Source of the DNA: Paludibacteraceae bacterium
GTDB taxonomy: Bacteria > Bacteroidota > Bacteroidia > Bacteroidales > Paludibacteraceae
Assembly: GCA_017446585.1 (NCBI GenBank)
Contig: JAFSQL010000008.1
Span: forward strand, 1-64,000
DNA length: 64,000 nt
Reading direction: 5' to 3'
In this document: in pieces, positions 40,585 through 48,805 of the stretch
How the letters are laid out: each line of letters starts with the position of its first letter
Numbering within the stretch: position 1 is the first letter of the stretch
Position numbers and translations under genes: made by a program
The notes under the pieces: model-generated
Told to the model about the DNA's origin: nothing
What the model saw: the letters and a program-made list of their open reading frames with translations, nothing else
Database searches by the model: none

Positions 40585-41265
40585 TTAGTTGTTTTCTTCT
40601 TTGATGTAGATTTGATTTCTGTTGTGTTCAAAGACATCGAAAAGAAGTTGGTAAGAGTAAGAAAACTCTTTCTCGATTTTTTGCCATGGGATAAGGAATA
40701 GATTTTTGTTATCTTCCCCAAAGAATTTTTCTAACTCGTTGCGCTTGTCTGTTGCTAAATCTGAAAGGGTTTCGCTTGTTGGAATAATACCGATGTAGTA
40801 AAGTGTTCTATTCTTTATTTTCTCGAAAAAGTCAGTTACAACTTCGTTGCTCCCTATTTTTCGTGTTCTATCGGAAAATTCGTCTTGTTCGATCCCATCC
40901 TTGTTTAGCAAAGTCTTCCAATACAATTGTGTGAAAAGACCATATTTAGGTTTGTTTGATACCTTGTTTTTATAATTATCAAACTTTTCAAGTTCTGTTT
41001 TTATAGACCAGTTATTATCGCCTTTGCAAACTTTCGCCTCAATGAAGAAAACGTTATGGGCATCTGTGATGACAGCATCGGGAGTTCCGAATTGTGACAG
41101 CGAATGCTCCATGTATATTTTGTAGTCATCTTGGAGAGAGAACGATTGCCCTGTCAGTTTGAGGAAATTCTCCATTTCTGTCTTGTCGTTGGCGATGGAG
41201 TAGAACAAGGCGTTCATGACGCCTCGTTCTGAATATCCAATCAATCGGTTCTCTTTGCCGCACAT
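40585..41265 (-). CDS. PD-(D/E)XK nuclease-like protein
   Basis: 226 residues. Residues 62-63 PD, then E76-A77-K78 (TPDAVITDAHNVFFIEAKV) form the PD-(D/E)XK active site. The rest (YIGIIPTSETLSDLAT, FLIPWQKIEKEF) does not match a named nuclease family I know. It may be a defence or restriction-type endonuclease standing alone. More AT-rich than neighbours. Starts 13 bp after the secreted protein stop, so it shares that transcript; an internal Met at residue 17 is an alternative start. Confidence 0.65.
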   Translation of the reverse strand: MCGKENRLIGYSERGVMNALFYSIANDKTEMENFLKLTGQSFSLQDDYKIYMEHSLSQFGTPDAVITDAHNVFFIEAKVCKGDNNWSIKTELEKFDNYKNKVSNKPKYGLFTQLYWKTLLNKDGIEQDEFSDRTRKIGSNEVVTDFFEKIKNRTLYYIGIIPTSETLSDLATDKRNELEKFFGEDNKNLFLIPWQKIEKEFSYSYQLLFDVFEHNRNQIYIKEENN

Positions 41266-41278
41266 TATCGTTGATGTT

Positions 41279-42751
41279 TTAGTTCAACGTGATGGTGAGA
41301 CCCGGGTCGGTGCAGTCGTCTGCGATGGTGAAGTTGGCGGTTGCCGTGTTGCCGCAATAATTGCCGCTGGCGACAATGGTGGCCGTGACGGTGGCGGAAC
41401 CTGCCGCTATCGCCGAAGCCACTCCCGTCGACACATTCACGGTGAGACATCCCGCAGGAGAAGCAGTCGTGACGGCGTAAGAGACACTACCGCTACCCGT
41501 GTTGCCAGAGACAGTAGGGGAACCGGAAGAGGAGTCGCCTACATCCAAAGTCGTTCCTCCCACGCTTGCATACGACAGCGTCGGTGAAATGGCGATACAG
41601 TTGGCGGTGACCGTCATATTGTCGGAAGCGGTTTCCGTATCGTCTTCATCGCACTCCACCGTCCAAGTCAATGTATAGTTTCCGACTTTGTCAGGCGTGA
41701 AGGTGGCGGTGGCGGAGTTAACGCTCGAGAAGGAAGAAGCGGAAGCGGATGAGCCGTCAGGTTTGCTCGTGATAGACCAAGTTCCAGTCTTTCCTGTTCC
41801 TGCTGCTGTGGCTGCCAAAGCGACTCCCGTCTCCGCAGTTGTAGTTTTGTTTGCGCCCGCTTCAGCGGAGGAAACGGAGCAAGAGGCATCTGGTGTTAAA
41901 TCGGTAACAACAATGTTGTCCAATCTCAATTCATGTTTCTTACCACTTGCTGATCCAATATAAATCTCTTGCAAATCTTTAGAGGCTGTGGTTGCGGCGA
42001 CAGCACTTGCGACTTTTGTATAAGTACTTGCTGTACCAGCTTGCGTCTTTAACCAAATGTCAAATTTGTCGTTTGCAAGCGTGGTCGTTCCAGATCCTGT
42101 AGGATTATCGTAGGTTAAGGAGTCTCCTGTGTTATTAATAATCCAAGTTAAAGAATACCAACTGCTTTGTGTTAATGCTGTGTTGTAGATTTTTGTTCCA
42201 TATGTATTGTAAGCGCACATTTTCATGTTGCTTTCAGATGTAATGCCAAAACCGGAGTGAACATTTGCAGTTGCTTGTGCGGAAGAATTTTTCAATGACT
42301 CCGTAAATCCATCACCAATTGCAAAGTTTAAAGCCGTGGCCGAAGAAGAAGATCCAGCGTTGCTTATCCAAAAGTCCATTGTGACTTTAATGGCAGTTGG
42401 TGCAGTAACGGCAAAATCATTCGTTCTTACGGCCGACCAGTAGCCTGATGTATTATTAAAATAAGCTTGAAAAATTCCTGTTGCACTTGCTGAGTTCCCT
42501 CCTGTAGCATTGTTAATTGCAATACCTGTTGAGTTTTTATTGTTTGTTGTGATAGACGTGAACAAATTATTCGCATTTCCGACAACGCCTGCTAATCCGC
42601 TTGCTTTCGTATAAGCTACGTTTTGAGTGAAGGCTAAAGAACCGACACCATCTCCTCCAAAACTTTGTGTAAATAGTACATCACCATTTGCTGCCCACGC
42701 CGTGATGGAGCAGAGGAGAGCTGTTAAAAAGGTTAATAAGATTTTTCTCAT
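41279..42751 (-). CDS. Secreted multidomain beta protein, probably C-terminally shortened
   Basis: 490 residues with a signal peptide (MRKILLTFLTALLCSITAWA). Residues ~22-275 look like a lectin/concanavalin-type jelly roll (FWISNAG, WYSLTWIINN, LRLDNIVVTDL). After that are Ig-like/PKD-like repeats (~285-385, FTPDKVGNYTLTWTVECDE) and a second unit (~395-480). It ends abruptly at DDCTDPGLTITLN, a phrase that normally begins another repeat, with no C-terminal sorting tail. Probably a surface or secreted glycan-binding protein. The gap before it holds a structured leader. Confidence 0.75.
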   Translation of the reverse strand: MRKILLTFLTALLCSITAWAANGDVLFTQSFGGDGVGSLAFTQNVAYTKASGLAGVVGNANNLFTSITTNNKNSTGIAINNATGGNSASATGIFQAYFNNTSGYWSAVRTNDFAVTAPTAIKVTMDFWISNAGSSSSATALNFAIGDGFTESLKNSSAQATANVHSGFGITSESNMKMCAYNTYGTKIYNTALTQSSWYSLTWIINNTGDSLTYDNPTGSGTTTLANDKFDIWLKTQAGTASTYTKVASAVAATTASKDLQEIYIGSASGKKHELRLDNIVVTDLTPDASCSVSSAEAGANKTTTAETGVALAATAAGTGKTGTWSITSKPDGSSASASSFSSVNSATATFTPDKVGNYTLTWTVECDEDDTETASDNMTVTANCIAISPTLSYASVGGTTLDVGDSSSGSPTVSGNTGSGSVSYAVTTASPAGCLTVNVSTGVASAIAAGSATVTATIVASGNYCGNTATANFTIADDCTDPGLTITLN

Positions 42752-42901
42752 AATGATAGGTGTTTGATTGTTGTTTGCTTGTTATGGTGTAGGTCGCGAG
42801 GTGCGACAAGTGAAAAAAGGGAATACGGGCGCAAGATGCCACACAAAAGGGGCATGAAGCGTCGGGACGCTGCCAAGGGCAGCATCAGCGTGAAATCAGA
42901 C

Positions 42902-43018
42902 TAAACGGTCTGAAACGGAATGTGACAGGAAGTGGCGGTCAGGCAACAAGCCGCCGCAAATGCCGAGACAGTCGGCTGCCGCGCGACGAAGGCGCATGCG
43001 TGAGGTGATGGTGTTCAT
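42902..43018 (-). CDS. Candidate small membrane peptide in the leader
   Basis: 38 codons: basic start (MNTITSRMRLRRAAAD) then a hydrophobic Ala/Cys-rich segment (CLGIAAACCLTATSC) and short tail. Could be a leader peptide or a small membrane/lipoprotein-like product. No homologue recognised; may be chance. Confidence 0.25.
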
Positions 43019-43050
43019 GGCTTTTTTCTCTTAATGATGTGTGTGTATAG

Positions 43051-43098
43051 TTCACGAGCCACGCCTGACCGTCACGACGGTCAAGCATGGCTCGTGAA
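43051..43098. other. 23-bp hairpin
   Basis: TTCACGAGCCACGCCTGACC(GTC) faces GAC(GGTCAAGCATGGCTCGTGAA); 21 of 23 positions match and the other two can pair as G-U in RNA. It lies 33 bp upstream of the 38-codon frame on the - strand. Confidence 0.6.
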
Positions 43099-43203
43099 TG
43101 TGTAGTTGTCCGCATGTCGCCTTGCGACAAGGTGGACGAATGAATGTCTAAATGGACGCTATAAGAGGTTGAGAGGGTGCGATTTACCCCCCCATTGGTG
43201 TTG

Positions 43204-43224
43204 CAACTGATTGATAATCAGTTG
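43204..43224. other. Perfect 9-bp hairpin
   Basis: CAACTGATT, GAT, AATCAGTTG. Possibly part of the leader or an old element end. Confidence 0.45.
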
Positions 43225-43427
43225 TTTGTTGGCTTATTTTGAGGTCTTTGCTCAAGTGATAGCGTTGATATTCAACGGCAAATTTAGAAATTTAATTGAC
43301 AGTTTCCCAACGTTCCACCCCATTTTCTTACCTCCCAGAATGTTAAAAATAGGAGTTTGATTCTTTATAGCAAACCTCAAGGTGTTGCATTTTCTTTTTG
43401 TCCACTCCAAGTCATGAACCATAATGT

Positions 43428-43539
43428 GGAATAAGTAGGTGTTTTTACTCAATAAAAAATAGAATAAATGGTCTTTTTAATGCTGTTAAAAATGGAATAA
43501 GTAGATAAAAATATGATTAAAAAAACGGAATAAGTGGAT
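43428..43539 (+). repeat. Four 33-bp-spaced repeats (GGAATAAGTrGrT)
   Basis: Copies begin at 43428, 43461 (degenerate AGAATAAATGGT), 43494 and 43527, each exactly 33 bp apart, so all face the same side of the helix. The array ends 7 bp before the -33 box of the ATPase gene. Confidence 0.75.
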
Positions 43540-43545
43540 AAATTC

Positions 43546-43577
43546 TTTGTTGAATTAGTAATTATGATGTATTTTTG
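43546..43577 (+). promoter_or_regulatory. Promoter of the DUF4143 ATPase gene
   Basis: TTTG (43546-43549), 20 bp, TATTTTTG (43570-43577). It fixes the gene start at 43601 rather than an upstream GTG at 43577 that lies inside the -7 box. Confidence 0.65.
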
Positions 43578-43600
43578 TGGTGATTTATAACGATTTGCAT

Positions 43601-44968
43601 ATGCTTGAACGTAAATTCACTTCATTCTTGACAAGCTTCCTTAGGGAAGAGCCCAACAAGATTCTGCTCGTTAACGGTGCGCGGCAGATAGGCAAGTCTT
43701 ATCTTATCCGGTATGTGGGAAAGAAACTGTTCTCACACTTTGTGGAAATCAATCTAAAAGAGGACATAGAAGGTGACCGAGTGTTTGCTGATGTTCGCAC
43801 CCCCGACGACTTGTATATGCGGTTGAGCAATTTTTATTCTGAAGCTTTAGGTGACAAGAGCGACACGTTGATATTCTTGGATGAGATACAAAATTACCCT
43901 CATTTGATGACGATGTTGAAGTTTCTAAATCAAGAGTCGCGCTACCGCTTTATAGCAAGCGGATCACAGTTAGGTGTCGCCTTGTCAGAAACTCCTTCTG
44001 TGCCGCTTGGTAGTGTGACTATTGCACAAATGTATCCTCTTGATTTTGAGGAATTTCTTTGGGCTACAGGTGTCGGAAAAGAGTGGATAGAAAACATACG
44101 CCAATGCTATCTTGACAAAAGGAGCCTGGACAATAGTACGCATAACATTCTGCTGAAGCGTTTTCAATATTACTTGCTTGTTGGGGGCCTGCCAGAAGCA
44201 GTAAATAATTATTTGGTAGACAGGAATATGGTTCGAGTCAGACAGACGCATAGAGACATACATGACCTCTATCGTATAGATGCGTCACAATATGATAAAG
44301 AGCATAAGTTGATTATTCGCAAGATATATGATCTTATTCCCAGCAATTTGGAGAACAAGAAGAAGCGTATGGTTTATAAGAATATTGAGGGAAAGACTGG
44401 AAAGACGTTTTCGGATTATGCGGATGAATTTGAATATCTGACTAACTCAGGTGTTGCCTTAGAAGTGTCTGCTATCAGTAATCCTCGCTTTCCTCTTGCG
44501 GAGTCGGATAAAAAAAAATTAGTGAAACTATATCTAAATGACGTTGGATTGCTGACCCATCTTCTTTATGATTTGAATGTTAATGCTGTTTTGCAAGACA
44601 TCAAGAGCATCAATCTCGGTACCGTATATGAGTCTGTTGTCGCACAGGAACTTGTGGCGCACGGTTTCAAACTACATTATTACGACAACAAGAAAAAGGG
44701 TGAGGTGGACTTCTTGATTGATGATTATGCTGGATTGACGGTGCTTCCTTTGGAAGTAAAATCAGGAAAGGACTATACAGAGCATAGCGCTCTTACGAAA
44801 TTCATAGAAAACCCTGAGTATGGTATAAGCCAAGCTATTGTTTTCTCCAATGAACGAGAAATATTCACGAAAAAGGGAGTGACCTATCTGCCTATTTATT
44901 ATTGTATGTTCATTCAAAACGAGCATTTCAATGGGTCTATTATTCTTCCTGAACTGGAACCTGTCTGA
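43601..44968 (+). CDS. AAA-type ATPase with DUF4143 domain
   Basis: 455 residues. Walker A GARQIGKS at residues 26-33, Walker B TLIFLDEIQNYP, sensor IASGSQLGVAL; the C-terminal DUF4143 domain has a PD-(D/E)XK-like core (KKGEVDFLIDDYAGLTVLPLEVKSG). Members are widespread and accessory in Bacteroidetes. Their role is not established; ATPase/nuclease-like architecture suggests DNA or stress function. AT-rich, monocistronic, with an unusual repeat array upstream. Confidence 0.88.
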   Translation: MLERKFTSFLTSFLREEPNKILLVNGARQIGKSYLIRYVGKKLFSHFVEINLKEDIEGDRVFADVRTPDDLYMRLSNFYSEALGDKSDTLIFLDEIQNYPHLMTMLKFLNQESRYRFIASGSQLGVALSETPSVPLGSVTIAQMYPLDFEEFLWATGVGKEWIENIRQCYLDKRSLDNSTHNILLKRFQYYLLVGGLPEAVNNYLVDRNMVRVRQTHRDIHDLYRIDASQYDKEHKLIIRKIYDLIPSNLENKKKRMVYKNIEGKTGKTFSDYADEFEYLTNSGVALEVSAISNPRFPLAESDKKKLVKLYLNDVGLLTHLLYDLNVNAVLQDIKSINLGTVYESVVAQELVAHGFKLHYYDNKKKGEVDFLIDDYAGLTVLPLEVKSGKDYTEHSALTKFIENPEYGISQAIVFSNEREIFTKKGVTYLPIYYCMFIQNEHFNGSIILPELEPV

Positions 44969-44992
44969 TGTTTATATTGATGTTCGAGAGGT

Positions 44993-45034
44993 AAAAAAAA
45001 GCACTTGCGAGAGACTCGTAAGTGCTTTTTTTTT
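44993..45034. terminator. Bidirectional terminator between ATPase gene and SPFH gene
   Basis: Long stem AAAAAAAAGCACTTGCGAG / CTCGTAAGTGCTTTTTTTT between converging genes. Confidence 0.9.
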
Positions 45035-45051
45035 AGTTTGAACGCGTTTGG

Positions 45052-46005
45052 TTACGCCTCTTTGAACAGTTCCTTGATGCCGCCAATGGAGCCGAGCACG
45101 TTGGTAGCCTCATAAGGGAGGTAAACGGTCTTGGTCTGGTTGCCCTTGGCGATGCTGTCGAGCGTGGCGATGTACTTCTGCGCGAGGAGGTAGTTGGCAG
45201 GGTTGGTTGATTTGCCCACCGCCTCGGTAATCTTCTGAATGGCTATGGCCTCGGCTTCAGCCACGCGTATGCGCGCTTCCGCTTCTCCCTCGGCACGAAG
45301 AATCTTCTGTTGCTTGTCTGCCTCCGCCTTGTTGATGATGGCGGTCTTCTCACCCTCCGATTGAAGAATGGCGGCTTGCTTCTCTCCCTCGTTGGTGAGG
45401 ATGGTGGCACGCTTGTTACGCTCCGCTTGCATTTGCTTCTCCATGGCTTGCAATACGCTGTCTGGAGGGGTGATGTCCTGCAACTCGACGCGGTTCACTT
45501 TCACGCCCCACTTGTTGGTGGCGTCATCAAGTACTGAACGTAATTTGGTGTTGATGGTGTCACGGCTGGTGAGTGTCTCGTCAAGTTCGAGTTCGCCAAT
45601 GACGTTACGAAGTGTCGTCTGGGTCAACTTCTCGATGGCGTTGGGCAGGTTGTTGATTTCATAGACCGACTTGAACGGATCGACGATTTGGAAGTAGAGC
45701 AGGGCGTTGATTTGCGTCTGCACGTTGTCCTTCGTGATCACGTTTTGCTTGTCGAAGTCATAGACTTGCTCACGCAGGTCGATGGCGGAGGTATAGACAT
45801 AGCGTCCGCGCACCATTGAAACGGTGGTTTTGGCACGGTCAACGAACGGAACGATGATGTTGATGCCCGGTTTCAGCGTGGCGTAGTACTTGCCAAGGCG
45901 TTCGATGATGCGGGTCTCGGACTGAGGGATGATGACGATTGCCGATTTGGCGAAGATGAGCACAAGCGCAATCAAGGCGATGAAAATGATGGTTGCTGGA
46001 TCCAT
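45052..46005 (-). CDS. SPFH/Band 7 protein (stomatin/QmcA-like)
   Basis: 317 residues. N-terminal membrane helix (~5-27), Band 7 domain (IIPQSETRIIERLGKYYATL through NRVELQDITPP), then a charged Ala/Glu coiled coil (EAEARIRVAEAEAIAIQKI). Forms oligomeric membrane microdomains. Paired with NfeD, a classical arrangement. Confidence 0.9.
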   Translation of the reverse strand: MDPATIIFIALIALVLIFAKSAIVIIPQSETRIIERLGKYYATLKPGINIIVPFVDRAKTTVSMVRGRYVYTSAIDLREQVYDFDKQNVITKDNVQTQINALLYFQIVDPFKSVYEINNLPNAIEKLTQTTLRNVIGELELDETLTSRDTINTKLRSVLDDATNKWGVKVNRVELQDITPPDSVLQAMEKQMQAERNKRATILTNEGEKQAAILQSEGEKTAIINKAEADKQQKILRAEGEAEARIRVAEAEAIAIQKITEAVGKSTNPANYLLAQKYIATLDSIAKGNQTKTVYLPYEATNVLGSIGGIKELFKEA

Positions 46006-46074
46006 GTGTTTTTTAGTATTAGTTGTTAGTGATTTTTTTCTTTGGTTTACCCTTACGGGATGTCGTTTCTTTTC

Positions 46075-46521
46075 TTAATCCGCTTCGACGGTGAGGATGA
46101 TGCTCTCGCGGTGTGTGACCTTCACGCGGCTTCCTTGCTCGATGGGGTTGCCGTCAGCCGCCTGACACTTCCAGTCGTCGCCGTCAATGGCGACACGACC
46201 GTAGCCATTGGCAGGGATGCTCTGGCTGACGGTTCCCGTCTTGCCTATGAGGTCGTCAGCGTTCGACTTGCGTTCGTCCTTGCCCTTGAGGTCAAGGTGA
46301 CGCACCACGATGGGGCGTACCAGGAAGACGAAGAGCAACGACACCGCCGCGAACACGGTCAGTTGGACATAGACATTCGAGACGAATGCGGAAACCAAGG
46401 CGGCGGCAAGCGCGCCGATGGAGAAACAAATGACGTAGAAGCCGGCTGAAACCAATTCCAAGATGAGTAGTACGATGGCTACGATGAGCCATATTTGCCA
46501 GATAGTCAGCATAGTCAACAT
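46075..46521 (-). CDS. NfeD-like membrane protein
   Basis: 148 residues. Three membrane helices (LIVAIVLLILELVSAGFYV, ..ALAAALVSAFV, ..FAAVSLLFVFLV) followed by an OB-fold C-terminus (IGKTGTVSQSIPANGYGRVAIDGDDW). Usual partner of SPFH proteins; 69 bp before that gene. Confidence 0.9.
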   Translation of the reverse strand: MLTMLTIWQIWLIVAIVLLILELVSAGFYVICFSIGALAAALVSAFVSNVYVQLTVFAAVSLLFVFLVRPIVVRHLDLKGKDERKSNADDLIGKTGTVSQSIPANGYGRVAIDGDDWKCQAADGNPIEQGSRVKVTHRESIILTVEAD

Positions 46522-46557
46522 GGTCTTATTTTCATTTAACTCTTAATTCTTAACTCA

Positions 46558-47877
46558 TCAAAGCAGGTTGGCTGCCAATTCACTCAGGTAACTGCGCTCG
46601 CCCTTGACGAGGTTGACGTGGGCAAAGAGGTCCTGACCCTTCATGCGGTCAATCATATAGACAAGTCCGTTGCTCTGCATGTCGAGGTAAGGGGAGTCAA
46701 TCTGCTGTATGTCACCCGTGAAGACGAGTTTCGTGTTCTCGCCGGCGCGGGTGATGATGGTCTTGATTTCATGCGGCGTGAGGTTTTGCGCCTCGTCGAT
46801 GATGAAGAACGTGTCCGAGAGCGAGCGTCCGCGAATGTAGGCGAGGGCTTCGATGACGAGGCGTTTCTCCCGTTGCAGTTCGTCAATCTTGTTGATGAGC
46901 GGTCCTTGGTAATTCAAGGCACTCTTGATGACGTTCAGGTTGTCGAAGAGCGGCTGCATGTAAGGGGCCATCTTCTCGTTGGCATCGCCAGGCAAGAAGC
47001 CGAGGTCCTTGCCTCCCAAGGCGACGATAGGGCGGGCGAGGAGTATCTGGTTGTAAACCTCGTTCTTAGCAAGCGCGGCGGCAAGGGCGAGCAGGGTCTT
47101 GCCCGTTCCCGCCTTTCCCGTCAGGGCTATCAGCTTGATGTTGTCGTCCAGAAGGGCGTTCATGGCGAAGGTCTGCTCGGCATTGCGTGGCTCGATGCCA
47201 AAGGAACGTGACTTCTCCACGCGTGTCACCTTGTCTTCGAAAGGGTTGTAGCGGCACATCACGCTTGCCCTTGCCGACTGCAGCAGGAAGCACTCGTTGG
47301 GAGCGATGTCCGCCTTCAATTGTAGGTCCTCAAGATTTACGCCGCCGTTGTCGGCATAGAGACGGTCAATGACATCAGGGTTGGGAGCGTCGAACGTGCG
47401 ATAAGCCTGTTCGAAGATGTCCATGTTGGTGACCTTGTCGGTGGTGTAGTCTTCGGTCAACACGCCTACCGACTTGGCTTTCATGCGCAGGTTGATGTCC
47501 TTGGTGACAAGGATGGTCTTAGCCTTGCTCTTCTTCGTGAGGTTGAGGGCTACGGCGAGGATGCGGTGGTCGGGCGTGCGCTCGGAAAACGCCTTTTGCA
47601 ACTCCTCGGGATAGGACTCCTCAGTCACGATGTAGAGCCGTCCGCGGTCCTTGCCGAGCGACGCGCCTTTCTTGAACAGGTCGCTATCGGCAATGCCGTC
47701 AATCTCACGTGCGAACTCGCGGGCGTTGAAGTTGATGTCTTCATTGCCTTTCTTGAACTTGTCCAACTCCTCCAGCACGACAATGGGAATGTAGATGTCG
47801 TTCTCTTGAAAATTGTGAATGGACTTGCCGTCATGCAAGATGACGTTGGTGTCTAAGACGAAATTCTTTTTAGCCAT
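46558..47877 (-). CDS. PhoH family ATPase with N-terminal PIN domain
   Basis: 439 residues from MAKKNFVLDTNVILHDG. PIN nuclease domain (~1-150) with Asp residues in FVLDTNV and the conserved VVLEELDKFKKGNEDI; PhoH/RecD-like ATPase domain (~240-439) with LTGKAGTGKTLLAL (Walker A) and FFIIDEAQNLTPHE (Walker B). PIN-PhoH proteins have been shown to have RNA helicase/ribonuclease activity in actinobacteria. First gene of the PhoH-NfeD-SPFH run. Confidence 0.92.
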   Translation of the reverse strand: MAKKNFVLDTNVILHDGKSIHNFQENDIYIPIVVLEELDKFKKGNEDINFNAREFAREIDGIADSDLFKKGASLGKDRGRLYIVTEESYPEELQKAFSERTPDHRILAVALNLTKKSKAKTILVTKDINLRMKAKSVGVLTEDYTTDKVTNMDIFEQAYRTFDAPNPDVIDRLYADNGGVNLEDLQLKADIAPNECFLLQSARASVMCRYNPFEDKVTRVEKSRSFGIEPRNAEQTFAMNALLDDNIKLIALTGKAGTGKTLLALAAALAKNEVYNQILLARPIVALGGKDLGFLPGDANEKMAPYMQPLFDNLNVIKSALNYQGPLINKIDELQREKRLVIEALAYIRGRSLSDTFFIIDEAQNLTPHEIKTIITRAGENTKLVFTGDIQQIDSPYLDMQSNGLVYMIDRMKGQDLFAHVNLVKGERSYLSELAANLL

Positions 47878-47989
47878 AGCGGTCAAGATTTAAGGTTTTT
47901 TTGACATACGTTATGACAAAGATAACAAGAAAAAAACGGAAAAAGAAACGACCCAAGCCAAAAATATCGTGCGGGACGAGATGAAAAAC

Positions 47990-48028
47990 AAAAACTCCTC
48001 TGCCATGTCATCTGGCAGAGGAGTAAAA
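47990..48028 (-). terminator. Terminator of the glnK-amtB operon
   Basis: Perfect 12-bp stem ACTCCTCTGCCA / TGGCAGAGGAGT, followed on the - strand by a T-rich stretch. Confidence 0.85.
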
Positions 48029-48054
48029 GAAAGAAAATGAAGAGGAGTGAATTG

Positions 48055-48771
48055 TTAAGGTTGCAACGTCACGCCAAACACGAAATACGCCTTTTGTGAC
48101 GAAGGGTTAGCCGTGGCTTGCGCGAAGACAGGAACACTGAAAGTGTCCGTGACACGAATGTCCTTGCTCGCCCTTAGAGACACGTTCGTTACTTCAAAGC
48201 CTGATGTGCCGTAGAAGTCGGTGGCGTAAGGGACTGCTCCTGCCGTGGCTGTCCAGTTGACCGAAGCGAGGCTGAAAGGAACGCTCAACTCGAAGTAACT
48301 GCTGTAGGCACGTTTGTCATCCTTGTTATGACCGTCGTTGCCGGCAAAGTTCGTGAACCATTGCAGCGCGAAGATATTGAAGTCATATCCGATGTTCGCC
48401 TCGAAGACGTGGTTGGTGGAGTGGGCTTCGTACTTGAAATATCGATTGCGAGGGTCGAGACCCGTGTCGAACCAGTAGTCGGTGACGCCCAAGTGGAATC
48501 CGCCTATTGAGTAGGCAAGGGTCAGGTCCAACTCTCTCGTGTCAGCGGGGTCAGTAATGCCCACGCTACCCCAAGCGGACAGTGACAGTCCCTTGTAGCC
48601 GATGCCGAGTGTCGGTTGCAGGGCGGCCTTGCCTAAGTCCTGACCGCGCCAGATGTATTGGCTCACGAGGTCTGCGCCAAGGGTGGTTTCAAGCTTGCTT
48701 CCTTCTTGTGCCCCCACGGTCGCCGAAAGGAAGAGGAGGGCTGTACTGATATAAATTTTGATTGTTTTCAT
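48055..48771 (-). CDS. Outer-membrane protein of the ammonium operon (TorF-like barrel)
   Basis: 238 residues. Signal peptide MKTIKIYISTALLFLSATVGA; the mature part is an amphipathic beta barrel with the conserved start LETTLGADLVSQYIWRGQDL and ends with an aromatic strand (AYFVFGVTLQP). 34 bp after amtB in one operon with glnK, so it may form an outer-membrane route for ammonium or a small nitrogen compound (inference). Confidence 0.8.
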   Translation of the reverse strand: MKTIKIYISTALLFLSATVGAQEGSKLETTLGADLVSQYIWRGQDLGKAALQPTLGIGYKGLSLSAWGSVGITDPADTRELDLTLAYSIGGFHLGVTDYWFDTGLDPRNRYFKYEAHSTNHVFEANIGYDFNIFALQWFTNFAGNDGHNKDDKRAYSSYFELSVPFSLASVNWTATAGAVPYATDFYGTSGFEVTNVSLRASKDIRVTDTFSVPVFAQATANPSSQKAYFVFGVTLQP

Positions 48772-48805
48772 GATTATTTCAATTTTTTTTAAGAGTTAAA
48801 ATGGT

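Larger units (their letters stand above)
42752..43427. other. Structured non-coding region upstream of the secreted protein gene
   Basis: No well-supported gene. Contents: nested GTCC/GGAC and GTCGC/GCGAC stems (43109-43138), a related GTCGC/GCGAC stem at 42792-42806, a 23-bp hairpin (43051-43098), a perfect 9-bp hairpin (43204-43224), and a possible 38-codon frame (42902-43018). On the - strand these could form the leader of the secreted protein transcript. Confidence 0.5.

Noticed and set aside
42939..43130. 63-codon open frame on the - strand
   Set aside because: His/Arg-rich translation of hairpin DNA in a different frame from the more plausible 38-codon frame; no protein-like pattern.
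43252..43452. 66-codon open frame on the - strand
   Set aside because: No homologue recognised, no promoter fit, low-complexity AT-rich DNA, and it overlaps the first copy of the repeat array.
43428..43539. CRISPR array
   Set aside because: Repeats are only 13 bp, degenerate and separated by 20 bp, with no cas genes nearby.
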